The notes under the pieces: generated by a model
Databases searched by the model: none
Told to the model about the DNA's origin: nothing
What the model saw: the letters and a program-made list of their open reading frames with translations, nothing else
Shown here: one piece after another, positions 54,586-64,000 of the stretch
How the letters are laid out: each line of letters opens with the position of its first letter
Numbering within the stretch: position 1 is the first letter of the stretch
Translations under genes and position numbers: made by a program
Assembly: GCA_039707655.1 (NCBI GenBank)
Contig: CM077671.1
Location: 306,280,509 to 306,344,508 of the forward strand
Length of the DNA stretch: 64,000 nucleotides
Direction of reading: 5' to 3'
Origin: Elymus sibiricus
Lineage: Eukaryota > Streptophyta > Magnoliopsida > Poales > Poaceae

Positions 54586-56228
54586 TGATACGTCTCCAAC
54601 GTATCTATAATTTATGAAGTATTCATGCCATGTTTACAATAATTTTATATGATTTTGGTATGATTTTATTAGAACTAACCCGGACTGACGCTGTTTTCAG
54701 CAAAACTACCATGGTGTCGTTTTTTGTGCAGAAATAAAAGTTCTCGAAATGGGCTAAAAATTTAAGGAGAATATTTTTGGAAAATATAAAAAATACTGGA
54801 GCAAAAAGATACCGGAGAGGAGTCCCGAGGCAGCCACAAGCCTAGGGGGCGCACACCCCCCCCCCCCTAGGGCGCGCCCCCCTGGCTTGTGGGTCCCTCG
54901 GGAGTCCCCTTGACATGAAACCGACGCCAAAAATTCCTATAAATACCAAAACCCCCAGAAAGGAACCTAGATTGGGAGTTCCGCTGCCGCAAGCCTCTGT
55001 AGCCACGAAAAACCAATCGGGAGCCCGTTCCGGCACCCTGCCAGAGGGGGAAACCATCACCGGAGGCCATCTTCATCATCCCGGCGGTCTCCATGACGAG
55101 GAGGGAGTAGTTCACCCTCGGGGCTGAGGGTATGTACCAGTAGCTATGTGTTTGATCTCTCTCTCTCGTGTTCTTGAGATGACACGATCTTGATGTACCG
55201 CGAGCTTTATTAATATAGATGAATCATATGGAGTTTTCCCCTCTCTATCTTCTTGTGATGAATTGAGTTTTCCCTTTGAAGTTTTCTTATCGGATTGAGT
55301 CTTTAAAGGATTTGAGAACACTTGATGTATGTCTTGCGATGGGATATCCGTGGTGACAATGGGATGTTCTATTGATTCACTTGATGTATGTTTTGGTGAT
55401 CAACTTGCGGGTTCCGTGACCTTGGGAATCTATGCATAGGGGTTGGCACATGTTTTCGTCTTGACTCTCCGATAGAAACTTTGGGGCACTCTTTGAAGTT
55501 CTTTGTGTTGGATTGAACATGATGAATCTGAAATTGTGTGATGCATATCGTATAATCAAGCCCATGGGTACTCGTGGTGACATTGGAGTATCTAGGTGAC
55601 ATTAGGGTTTTGGTTGATGTGTATCTTAAGGTGTTATTTTAGTACGAACTCTAGGGCTGTTCGTGACACTTATAGGGATAGCTCATAAGATTGATCGGAA
55701 AAGATAACTTTGAGGTGGTTTCGTACCCTACAATAATTTCTTCGTTTGTTCTCCGCTATTTGTGACTTTGGAGTGAACTCTTTGTCGCACGTGAGGGATT
55801 TACATATGATTCAACTATGTTAGTATTGTTGAGAGAACTTGCACTAGTGAAAGTATGAACCCTAGGCCTTGTTTCTTAGCATTGCAATACCGTTTGTGCT
55901 CACTTTTATCATTAGTTACCTTGCTGTTTTTATATTTTCAGATTACAAAAACCTATATCTACCATCCATATTACACTTGTATCACCATCTCTTCGCCGAA
56001 CTAGTGCACCTATACAATTTACCATTGTATTGGGTGTGTTGGGGACACAAGAGACTCTTTGTTATTTGGTTGCAGGGTTGTTTGAGAGAGACCATCTTCA
56101 TCCTACGCCTCCCACGGATTGATAAACCTTAGGTCATCCACTTGAGGAAAAATTGCTACTGTCCTACAAAACTCTGCGCTTGGAGGCCCAACAAAGTCTA
56201 CAAGAATAAAGTTGTGTAGTAGACATCA
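54586..56228 (+). repeat. LTR C (1643 bp)
   Basis: Begins tgatacgtctcc, ends gtagacatca, next to TSD ccacc. Intact. It resembles the solo LTR 31647-36721. Confidence 0.93.
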
Positions 56229-57599
56229 CCACCATGCAGGGAAGCAGAGGCGTCTCCCGCAAGGGCCGCGGCCGGGGAAGCCATACCCACCCCATCTGCG
56301 GCCACCTCGCCCATAGGCTGCGGCTCGGGCAGGGGCAAGTCGGGCGCCTCAGTCGTCTTACTGGCGCGAGGGGGGGCGCTCCAGACGAGGCCCAGCCTCG
56401 CACTTCCTTGAGGTTGCCCGGTCGGCGGTCCGCGCGGCCCGAGGAGTGGGTCCTGGCCCCCTGAGGACCCTGGCGAATCACGAAGGACTTGCAGCCAGGG
56501 GGACACCAGCATCGTCGTCGTCTTCAAAGCCGTGGAGGAGCGCGCTCCGCGAGGGAGGGGACACCTCCTTCAGATCGTCACTCGCGGTCTCCTCCAAGTC
56601 TTCCTCACCTGCAGTGTCGTCGGAGGACACCGTTACTGGGGAGCCAGGGCACTCGGCTGGAGAGAGCCCCAGCTCGTCAAAGGTAGGCATGGTGGCGACC
56701 AAGTCGGCCTTGTCGTCACGGCAATATAGCGGGGCGTAGGCCTCGGGGAGGTCCCCGGGGTCGCCGTTGAGCAGGGTCGCCATAGCCCTGTTCAGCTCCC
56801 CGGAGGTCAGGCGTGCGGATCAAAGCCTGATGCCATCACCACCGCCCTGGTAGTCCCACATGGGCTCTGAGTGAGCCTGGAGTGGCGCCAGGTGTTGCGC
56901 CAGAAACTCCTTCACTATCATCCCCCCGGTCAACTTCCTGGCGCTGATGTCTCGGGAGATCTGCTCCAGGACGGGCTTGGCCCGGGGGTCGGTGAGCTTC
57001 GCCGAGCCCTACGCAGGAGTCTTCTCCGGCAGCCCCTTCGGAAGCTCCAGGCGGGAGTTGAGGCCCTTGACATCCAAGAAGACCCAGCGGTGCCTGAAGT
57101 TCTCCACCTTCTTCCCGGGCTTTAAGAGCATGTTCCCGCTCTGGACCGCGATGAAGGAGACGCATGCAGACCGCTGAGCGCCGTCGTGAAGCCGCAAGCT
57201 GAAGAAATGGCGGAAGAGGGCCACTGAAGGCTTCACGCCTATGAAGGCCTCACAGTAAAAGGCGAAGACAGACAGGAGCAGCATGGAGTTGGGTTGGAGA
57301 TGGAGGGCCTGGATCCCATAGTGCTCGAGGATGGCGGTGAAGAACTCTGAGAAGGACGGAACGAGCCCAGAGAAGATGATGTGGAGGAAGAAGGGGTAGG
57401 CTGACTTGGCCAGGCTGTGCTGCTCCGCGGAGCCGCACCCTATCAAGGTTCGCCCCCACTCATTGGTGTCGTCCGCCGTCGACGGAAGCACCGGGGCGAG
57501 GTCCCCGTCCTTGGCTATGGCGGACTCCGAGAGCGCCGGTGAGGCGGAAGCGGAGGCAGAGCCTTGAGCTTCGAGTTTCGACTTGCCGGCGGGCGCCAT
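56229..57599 (-). pseudogene. Tat2 antisense gene, 5' part: PF04195-type N-terminal domain
   Basis: Frame 57599-57009 starts MAPAGKSK, about 320 bp from the 3' LTR. Residues 60-140 (FFLHIIFSGLVPSFSEFF, HYGIQALHLQPNS, FYCEAFIGVKPSVALF) resemble PF04195. A TAG at 57009 and a second stop near 56820 interrupt it; the same frame goes on with DPRAKPVLEQISRDIS and ends near 56480. A frameshift moves it to frame 56527-56198, Pro/Ala rich, which runs to the nested complex and continues at 47109. Its place, orientation and domain match the Tat1 gene. Function unknown. Confidence 0.8.
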
Positions 57600-57918
57600 C
57601 GAGAGGCCCTAGAGAACAAGAAAGCAAGGGGAAGGAAGGCGCAGCGCTGAGATCTGGAGGAGTTCTCACGGAGGATGGGGATCTGGACGAAGGAGCAAAA
57701 GCATAGGGAAGGAAAGCAATAATATCTCGACACCGGGCGTCAGGCTTTTGTCAGTTCGGGCAGTTGTAGAGGAGACATGGGAGGAAAGACGACCGTACCC
57801 GACCACGCACCACTCGCCAGGCCTGGCCCGCAGGCGATTGGGGCCCACGGCGCTTCGGGCTATCTTCTCCGGCTTCGCCCCGAAGCCAACTCGACCGCGC
57901 CTTGGGCCCGGGGGCTAC
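57600..57918. other. Tat2 sequence between antisense gene and 3' LTR
   Basis: Probably holds the promoter and leader of the antisense gene. The polypurine-like GGGCCCGGGGGCTAC precedes the LTR at 57919. No further gene. Confidence 0.55.
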
Positions 57919-58762
57919 TGTCGGCGTCCTGGGAACGGGGGTACCCAGACTTGCCTGCCTGCAGCCCAGGGCGTGGCCCACTTCGACAACCAGCACGGCC
58001 CGGCGCGGCTTCACTCAAGGCAAGGCCCTCGCGAGAGCCCCGCCCTCGCGAGGTGGACGGCGCCAAGACCCCTGGAGAGAGGAGGCCACCCTAGGCTGCC
58101 TCCAGAGGAGCGGAGATCTCTATGCAGCGCCCGGCCTCGCGAGGTCAGAAGTGACGCAAGTCAAGCCAGGCGAGCACCAGCGCGCACAGAGAAGACAGTT
58201 TCCTCTTTGGTGCAAAGGAGGCAAGGGCGTACGCGGGTTCCCGAGGCGTCCCACCAAAGGTTTCCATTCTGGTGTAACAAGACCAGGCCAACGGGCACGG
58301 CAGGGCGGATGTCACCGCCGAGCCCACCTCCGCGTCACTACCAGCTACTTTGCAGGCGAAGACCACCTTTCGTCAGGATAAGATGTACCTCCTGTCCCCT
58401 TTAGAATTTGGCCATTGTGGGATCCCTTCCCGCCAGTGCGATAAGGGAAGAGGACTTGGGCCATTATAAATAGAGGCTAGGCTGCACCGTAGAGGAGGAC
58501 GGATCCGAAACCACCCGAGAGCCCTCGCGAGGTTGCTCACCACTGTACCAGTTCATCCACAAACCTCCTCGTGAGGCAATCCACCAAAAGGCAGGAGTAG
58601 GGTTTTACGCTTCGCAGCGGCCCGAACCTGGGTAAATCCTCGCGTGTTAGTCTTCTTCCTCGAGATTGAGTGAGTTTCGATTGGGGCCGAAGCTGGTTGG
58701 GATCTTCGTACACACCCCTGAGTTCGAACCTCTTTGGGTTTTGCGGAGCCTGAAATCTGACA
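57919..58762 (+). repeat. 3' LTR of Tat2
   Basis: Begins tgtcggcgtcctgg, ends atctgaca, next to TSD cattg. TATA box 58465-58473. Confidence 0.95.
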
Positions 58763-58767
58763 CATTG

Positions 58768-60472
58768 TAATTCATGGTAGAAAAGATCCAGTCATGCTGC
58801 ACCCAACATCAACTATACACAATGCATGAGGATGACAATAGTGCTCTCATCTCTGGCGCTTATTTGATAAGGTGATGACTCAACATAAAAGTAAATAGAT
58901 AGTCCCTTCGCAGAGGGAAGCATGGATTTGCAGCGGTGCCAGAGCTCAAAGTTTGAAACAGAGATATATATAATTTTGGGAGGTGCACCCTTCCTGTCAA
59001 CGTCACGACCAAGAGTTATCAATATCTTCCATTCTAAACAAATTAGGGGCGGTTCCCAAGCGGTAAAAGTAAAGGTTTACTCCCCCTCCACCAACAATCA
59101 CACTCCATGGCGAGCCGCATCCACGGGTACCATCCAAACCAACAACATTCCTGGGGGAGTTTTGTTTAATTATTTTTGATTTTTGATTTCGGGACTGGGA
59201 ATCCCTATTACCGCCCCTCTCGTGCAAGGACAAGTGAATAAACACTCGTCATGAGAATAACCCGCTTAGCATGGAAGATATTGACCGCCCCCTGTCGCTC
59301 CATGAGCGGTCCAGGCGCACAAAACAGATGTTCGTTTGAATTTTAGAGGTGGCACATGCAAATTTACTTTGGAATGGCAGGATAATACCGCATATAGGTA
59401 GATATAGTGGACTCATCTAGCATAACTTGGTTCAAGGGTTTTGATGCACAAGCAATATTCCCGTTTAGTACAGGCGAAGGCTAGCAGTTAGATTGAGAAG
59501 CGGCCTGCTAGAGAGCGAAGACGGTCATGAACATGCATTACATATAATCAACATTGAATACTAGCATGAGTAGGATATGGACACCATGAACATAAATATC
59601 ATGAAGGCTATGTTGGTTTTGATTCAACTACATGCGTGAACATGTGCCAAGTCAAGCCACTTGAAACATTCAGAGGAGGATACCATATCATCATACCGCA
59701 TCACAACCATTTTAATGCATGTTGACACCCAAGATAAATCATTATCCACTCCTAACTACTTAAGCATGGCATGAACAACTATAATCTCTAATGGTCATTG
59801 CAAACATGTTTGATCATAATGAGCTGAATCAAGGGATACTAGGTTAAACATATTTACAAAAACAAAAACAAGTTGAGTTCATACCCGCCTTTCTCTGCCA
59901 CAGTCAATTCATCAAATGTCGTCATTATTGCCTTTCACTTGCATGACTGAATGATAAGAGAATAATAATAGTGCAAGAATGCCGTGGACTAAGCTGGAAT
60001 CTGTAAACATTTATTCAAGAGGAGAAGACAAGGTAATATGGGTTCTTTGTTAGGTAAACGATAATGCAGATGAGAACCATTCAACAATTTCATCGTGGTC
60101 TTCTCCTCGGTATGACTCGAGTAAAAGAAAAGAAATTCAGAGAAACACACTAAAATATTTTTGGAGGTTTTGGTTTTTCTAGAAACAATCAAAACAAAAA
60201 CGAGAAAAACTATTTACACGGGAAAGCTCCCAACAAACAAAAGAAGAAGCGGGAAATCTTTTTGGGTTTTCTTTTGACGCTACAATTAAACTAAGCTAGA
60301 AAGAAAAACTAAAAAGAAGTAGGAAATATTTTTGGGTTTTCTCAAGGTTTTTCAAACACACAAGAAGAAAGCGAGAAAACAAACCTAACATGGATAATAC
60401 AATGAAAAAGTGTGAACACCGACAACTGGAATGAAATGTGCGAACATGAATGTAATGTCGGTGGAAATACGT
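58768..60472 (-). other. E5 noncoding region right of Tat2
   Basis: No gene. Contains a diverged tandem repeat with GGAAAT-TTTTTGGGTTTTC at about 60249 and 60321, and A-rich stretches. Confidence 0.6.
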
Positions 60473-60487
60473 ACTCCCCCAAGCTTA
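60473..60487 (-). other. Second polypurine-tract-like site inside E5
   Basis: The minus strand reads TAAGCTTGGGGGAGT, the same as the tract before the E5 and E3 LTRs, but no LTR follows. It is about 2 kb upstream of the true tract when Tat2 is removed. An imperfect stem (AAGCTAGGC / GCCTAAGCTT) overlaps it. Confidence 0.6.
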
Positions 60488-60659
60488 GGCTTTTGGCCTA
60501 GCTTGGTAATCATCATCCGTATGAATAATAATCTGAGCGATGGCTCATCGAGAACCTCGGAGCAGACTCCGCGGCCCTCCTGGCAGCTTCAACCTCCGCG
60601 TTGTACTCATAAGCTTCGCTCTCAAGAACATAATATCTTCCCCTAGTGTGAAAATCAAA

Positions 60660-61572
60660 GAGAGCAGGAGCAGGCAAAACAACATGCACAATGTTTTTTT
60701 ATTAAATCTCTGAGTGGGTAGTTGGTGGTCGTACCCGTAAGGAACTTATGACATTTCATGGCATCAAAGTCTAAATACTAAGTGGGTAGGATGGGGTCAT
60801 TAGGCCAAGGTGAAACATTTAATCTCTCAGCTACACGGGAGGCATAAATTCCTCCATAAAAATTACCATTAGCAGCATTAAGCTGCAACCTCCGTGCAAC
60901 AATTGCACCAAGATTATAATCCTTATTCCCAGTTATGGCAGTTTGGAAGAGACTCAAATCATGAGCACATAAGATGCTACAGTCTTGTTTGCCTACAATA
61001 CATTTACCGTTAAAGAGCGCAAAATATTGGAGTGATGGAAAATGGATGCTGTTAATTCTCCCTTGTGTAACCCCTCTATCTTTGCCAAAGCAAAGATTAA
61101 CTAAAAATGACGCGTACTCAGATTTTGTGGGTTCATCGAAGGAACCCTAGTATGGAAGTTTGCATGCATCGCTAAACATTTCTAATGGCATGGTAAAGGA
61201 ATGATCGTACAGGTTGAAGGAAACTCTAGAATCACGAGGAAAATATTTAAATTTCTTTGTGAAGGTTTTCGTGAGTTCGAGATGTTGGGGGAACTTATCT
61301 GCGACGAAGGAAGCAAGCCCTGTGTTGTGGATAAATTGGTAAAATTCCTCCTTAATACCTGCACCTTCCATGAACTCGTCGCAGGGCCACAAGCATGATT
61401 TGGTAGCGGCATCTCGCATCGAGCTTTCGCTTGGTTCAACATAAGACTGTCGAACTAAGCTTCCACTTGATGAGGCTCCCGAGGATCTCCTCCTCGAAGA
61501 ACTCCTAAAGAATTGCATTTTTATTCCTATAAAAATTCTGAAAATTTTTAGTCCACGAAAATTTGTCAACAA
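60660..61572 (-). pseudogene. E5 ORF after the protease region (env-position ORF of unknown function)
   Basis: The frame 61572-61147 encodes a Ser/Arg-rich head (SSSRRRSSGASSSG) and EEFYQFIHNTGLASFVADKFPQHLELTKTF, a sequence type I associate with the extra 3' ORF of Triticeae Athila-type elements. A TAG at about 61147-61149 interrupts it, likely from a Trp codon; the same frame then goes on (DEPTKSEYASF, GVTQGRINSIHF) to about 60770, where another stop appears. No signal peptide or membrane segment is evident, so env function is not supported. Confidence 0.6.
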
Positions 61573-61739
61573 AACTTTGTAAGATTGTTAGCAACTACTC
61601 CTAAGCATGCATACAGGCCATATTGAGCATTCAAACTACTTAGAACTCTAAGAATTCAACATGCAAGCTCATCTACAGCAGCACCAAGAGTAGCTAATTA
61701 ATCTAAAAATAACCCACTAAAACAAAAACTAATTGGAGC

Positions 61740-62100
61740 AATGGGGGAGTCACATACCAAGTAGCAATCCCTCCAAACAGTTTCGGAAACGGAGCTTCGA
61801 GCAAAGAGAGCAAGAACACGAAAATGGTGGTTGTGTTGATTTTTTGCTAGAGGTAGGTGACAATGTGGGCTAAAGGGATAAGTGAGGGGGCCACCACCCA
61901 CCAGAGCACGCATGGGGGGTGCTGGCGCGCCCTGCTGGGTGCTGAGCACCCTGTGCACTCCCCTCAGGTGTTATTTGCACCAAAAATTCTTAAATAATCA
62001 GGAAAAAATCGTGTTAAATTTTCAGGGCATTCTGAGAATTTTTATTTTTGGGTCATTTTTTATTGCACGGAGAAAACAGAAAACAGGATAAACATGGCAT
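61740..62100 (-). promoter_or_regulatory. LTR-like stretch upstream of the E5 extra ORF
   Basis: On the minus strand this has the same order of features as the U3/R part of the E5 LTR: GAGAATTTTTA-like, a TATTTAAG box (61996-61989), a CACC-AGGGCGCGCC-type GC segment, then a pyrimidine-rich leader. It could be a relic LTR or an internal promoter for the ORF at 61572. Confidence 0.4.
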
Positions 62101-62270
62101 TTTATTTTATTCTAGTAACTAAAACAAAAAATAAAAGGTGGGAGCAGAGAGTTGTGCTTACTAGATTCATCGACGTCATACCTCTCAAAAATGATTCATT
62201 AATAAGGTTGATCAAGTCTTATTAACAACCACTTCCGATTAGCATGAAACCGAAGAACTTTCGTAAAACA
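62101..62270 (-). other. E5 sequence just after the protease: no gene
   Basis: AT-rich; RT would be expected here in an autonomous element and is not found. Confidence 0.6.
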
Positions 62271-63995
62271 TTAAGTTACCTCAATGGGGATATGCATATC
62301 CCCTACAATAAGTATATCATATTTCTTTTTGGCAGTAGGTAGAGGTAATTGGAAACTTCCAATAGTGATGGTCGGAGATTCTTCAATAACATTCACTTGA
62401 AATTGTTTCTTCGGAAAGTGCACCGTATGCTCATTACCATTGATATGAAAAGTGACTTTGCTTTTATTGCAATCAATAACAGCCCCTACAGTATTCAAAA
62501 AGGGTCTACCAAGGATAATCGACATGTTGTCGTCCTCGGGCATCTCAAGAATAACAAAGTCCGTTAAGATAGTAACATTTGCAACAACAACGGGCACATC
62601 CTCACAAATACCAATAGGTATGGCTGCTGATTTGTCAGCCATTTGCAATGATATCTCAGTAGGTGTGAGTTTATTCAAATCAAGTCTTTTATATAAGGAG
62701 AAAGGCATAACACTAACACCGGCTCCCAAATCACACAAAGCGGTTTTAACATAGTTTCTTTTGATGGAGCAAGGTATAGTTGGTATTCCAGGATCTCCTA
62801 GTTTTTTAGGTACTCCATCCTTATAAGAATAATTAGCAAGCATGGTGGAGATTTTACCTTCCGGTATCTTTCTTTTGTTAGTGATGATGTCTTTCATATA
62901 CTTTGCATAAGGGGCCATCTTCAAAATATCAGTCAAACGGGTACGCAAAAAGACTGGCCTAATCATTTCAGCAAAGCACTCAAATTCTTCATCATCCTTT
63001 TTCTTAGATGGCTTAGGTGGAAATGGCATGGGTTTCTGAACCCATGGCTCTCTTTCTTTACCATGTTTCCTAGCCACAAAGTCTTTCTTATCATACCATT
63101 TATTTTTAGGTTGTGGGTTATCAAGATCAGGAGCGGGCTCTATTTCAACATCATTATCTGGTTCTACATCATTACTAGGTTGAGCATCATCGTGAACATC
63201 ATCATTATCATTGCCATTATCACTAGGTTGATGTTCACTACCAGACAGAGTTTCAGCATCAGAAATAGAGACATCATTATTATCAAGAGGTTTTTGTGTC
63301 TCAGGTTCACTAGAGGTATGCAAAGTCCTATCATTTTTCTTTTTCTTTTTCTTCTTAGAAGGACTAGGTGCATCAAGATTAATTCTCTAAGAGTCTTGTT
63401 CAATTCTTTTAGGATGACCCTCAGGATAAAGTGGTTCTTGGGTCATTCTACCTCCTCTAGTTACTACTATAGCAGCAAAGTCATGCATATTACTATTCAT
63501 TTCATCAAGCAATTCTTTTTGGGACTTAGCAACTTGTTCTAACTGAGTTTGAACCATAGAGGCATGCTTTCCTACACCTCTAACATCATTACTAATTCTA
63601 AATAGCAAGTCACTCAAGCGATCAATCATATCACAATTATATTTCAATTATTTCAAAACATGGGCATTGAAATGATCTTGCTTCATAATATAGTTATCAA
63701 ACTCATATAAGCATTGACTAGGAGGTTTATTGTGAGGAATGTCACTTTCATTAAACTTTAATAAAGAATTTACCTCTATCACCTGTGGAGGTGGTGGTGT
63801 GTCAAGGCCATGTATTTCTTCAATAGGTGGCAAATTCTTAACATCCTCAGCTTTAATACCTTTTTCTTTCATAGATTTCTTTGCCTCTTGCATATCTTCA
63901 GGACTGAGAAATAAGATACCTCTCTTCTTCGGAGTAGGTTTAGGTGGTGGTTCAGGAAGTGTCCAATCATCATAATTCTTCAATATATTATTCAA
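62271..63995 (-). pseudogene. E5 gag C-terminal part and protease
   Basis: One reading frame of 575 codons from the right edge to 62271, with two in-frame stops: TAA at 63648-63650 and TAG at 63387-63389. The first part (WTLPEPPPKPTPKKRG, LSPEDMQEAKKSM) and the next (MVQTQLEQVAKSQKELLDEM) are gag C-terminal. Then an acidic linker and an aspartic protease with TALCDLGAGVSVMPFSL (D198, numbered from the Met at 63323) and IILGRPFLNTVGAVIDC. It ends at a stop after IPIEVT, without RT. The start lies outside the window. Confidence 0.88.
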
Positions 63996-64000
63996 TAATT

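Larger units (their letters stand above)
47110..56228 (+). mobile_element. Athila-type complex with three LTRs (A, B, C), nested in Tat2
   Basis: Flanked by TSD ccacc (47105-47109 and 56229-56233). Order: truncated LTR A (47110-47643), a 3' internal end with polypurine tract (47644-47960), LTR B (47961-49628), primer site, internal region with a CCHC ORF (49657-54585), polypurine tract, LTR C (54586-56228). A and C are one subtype; B differs in its first 150 bp. No gag capsid, protease, RT or integrase is recognised. The outer TSD shows that the A-to-C unit behaves as one insertion, later or concurrently rearranged. Confidence 0.88.
39955..58762 (+). mobile_element. Tat2: Tat-lineage gypsy element nested in E5, non-autonomous
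   Basis: TSD cattg (39950-39954 and 58763-58767). LTRs of equal length, 844 bp (39955-40798 and 57919-58762), differ at about 20 sites by eye (around 2.4 percent). The plus strand carries gag, protease and a collapsed RT remnant (40821-43760). The minus strand carries the antisense multi-exon gene (57599 down to 45564). This is the same architecture as Tat1, with a different LTR and clearly diverged proteins. It was later split by the three-LTR complex at 47110-56228. Confidence 0.93.
37341..64000 (-). mobile_element. E5: Athila-type gypsy element with an internal LTR, running off the right edge
   Basis: On the minus strand from the right: gag C-terminal part and protease (63995-62271), noncoding with an LTR-like stretch (62270-61573), a post-protease ORF (61572-60660), 3' noncoding, polypurine tract (39599-39613), LTR (39598-38194), primer site, and again a gag N-terminal part (38115-37341). 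The LTR therefore has internal sequence on both sides. RT, RNase H and integrase are absent. The tRNA-Asp-type primer site and the LTR start place it in the Athila lineage near Sabrina/WHAM-like families. Tat2 is inserted at 39955-58762. Confidence 0.82.

Noticed and set aside
61147..61572. Calling the E5 extra ORF an envelope gene
   Set aside because: No signal peptide, transmembrane segment or fusion-like region is visible; only its position is env-like.
1..64000. Host genes, tRNA or rRNA genes, DNA transposons with terminal inverted repeats, CRISPR arrays
   Set aside because: None seen. The tRNA-like matches are only primer binding sites, and no terminal inverted repeat pair with TA or longer TSD was found by eye; small MITEs could have been missed.

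Overview
The window is intergenic DNA of a large-genome grass, most likely a Triticeae species (wheat, barley, rye, Aegilops). The evidence is a Ty1-copia element with BARE/Angela/WIS-type LTRs, Athila-type gypsy elements with the TGATACGTCTCC LTR start typical of wheat Sabrina/WHAM-like families, two Tat-type gypsy elements carrying an antisense gene, and almost no unique sequence. I see no host protein gene, rRNA, tRNA or CRISPR. All protein signals are gag, protease, reverse transcriptase (RT), RNase H, integrase or element-specific accessory ORFs, and nearly all are broken by stops or frameshifts.

Layout, outermost to innermost. LEFT STACK: a 3' end of an Athila-type element E3 (30336-36977, + strand) received an Athila-type LTR (29397-30335). 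That LTR received a Tat-type element Tat1 (from before base 1 to 29396, - strand). Tat1 received a chromodomain gypsy element (1666-23741, - strand, TSD gtgcc). The gypsy element received a copia element (7511-16545, + strand, TSD gatgt). E3's LTR also received a solo LTR (31647-36721, TSD gtcta), itself split by a second solo LTR of the chromodomain gypsy family (32507-35918, TSD ttgat), and a truncated LTR at 36978-37340. RIGHT STACK: an Athila-type element E5 (37341 to beyond 64000, - strand) received Tat2 (39955-58762, + strand, TSD cattg), which received a three-LTR Athila-type complex (47110-56228, TSD ccacc).

How the parts fit: every gypsy-type element here has lost part of the replication machinery, and not the same part. 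Tat1, Tat2 and E5 keep gag and protease but lack intact RT-RNase H-integrase. The chromodomain gypsy keeps RT-RNase H-integrase but has no recognisable gag or protease. The three-LTR complex has only an unfamiliar CCHC-knuckle ORF. Only the copia element has all domains, with one frameshift and one nonsense codon. Both Tat elements carry, on the strand opposite gag, a multi-exon gene with a PF04195 (Transposase_28) type N-terminal domain and a coiled-coil C-terminal half.

Most notable: (i) the antisense, intron-bearing gene of Tat1 and Tat2, whose frames stay in phase across predicted introns; (ii) exon-like blocks inside the 4-kb chromodomain-gypsy LTR that keep phase in three independent copies; (iii) a hairpin with an AGGA loop and covarying stem just before the polypurine tract of Athila-type elements; (iv) a 7-8 kb element with three LTRs, and an LTR flanked by internal sequence on both sides. 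Divergence figures are counts by eye, not alignments.
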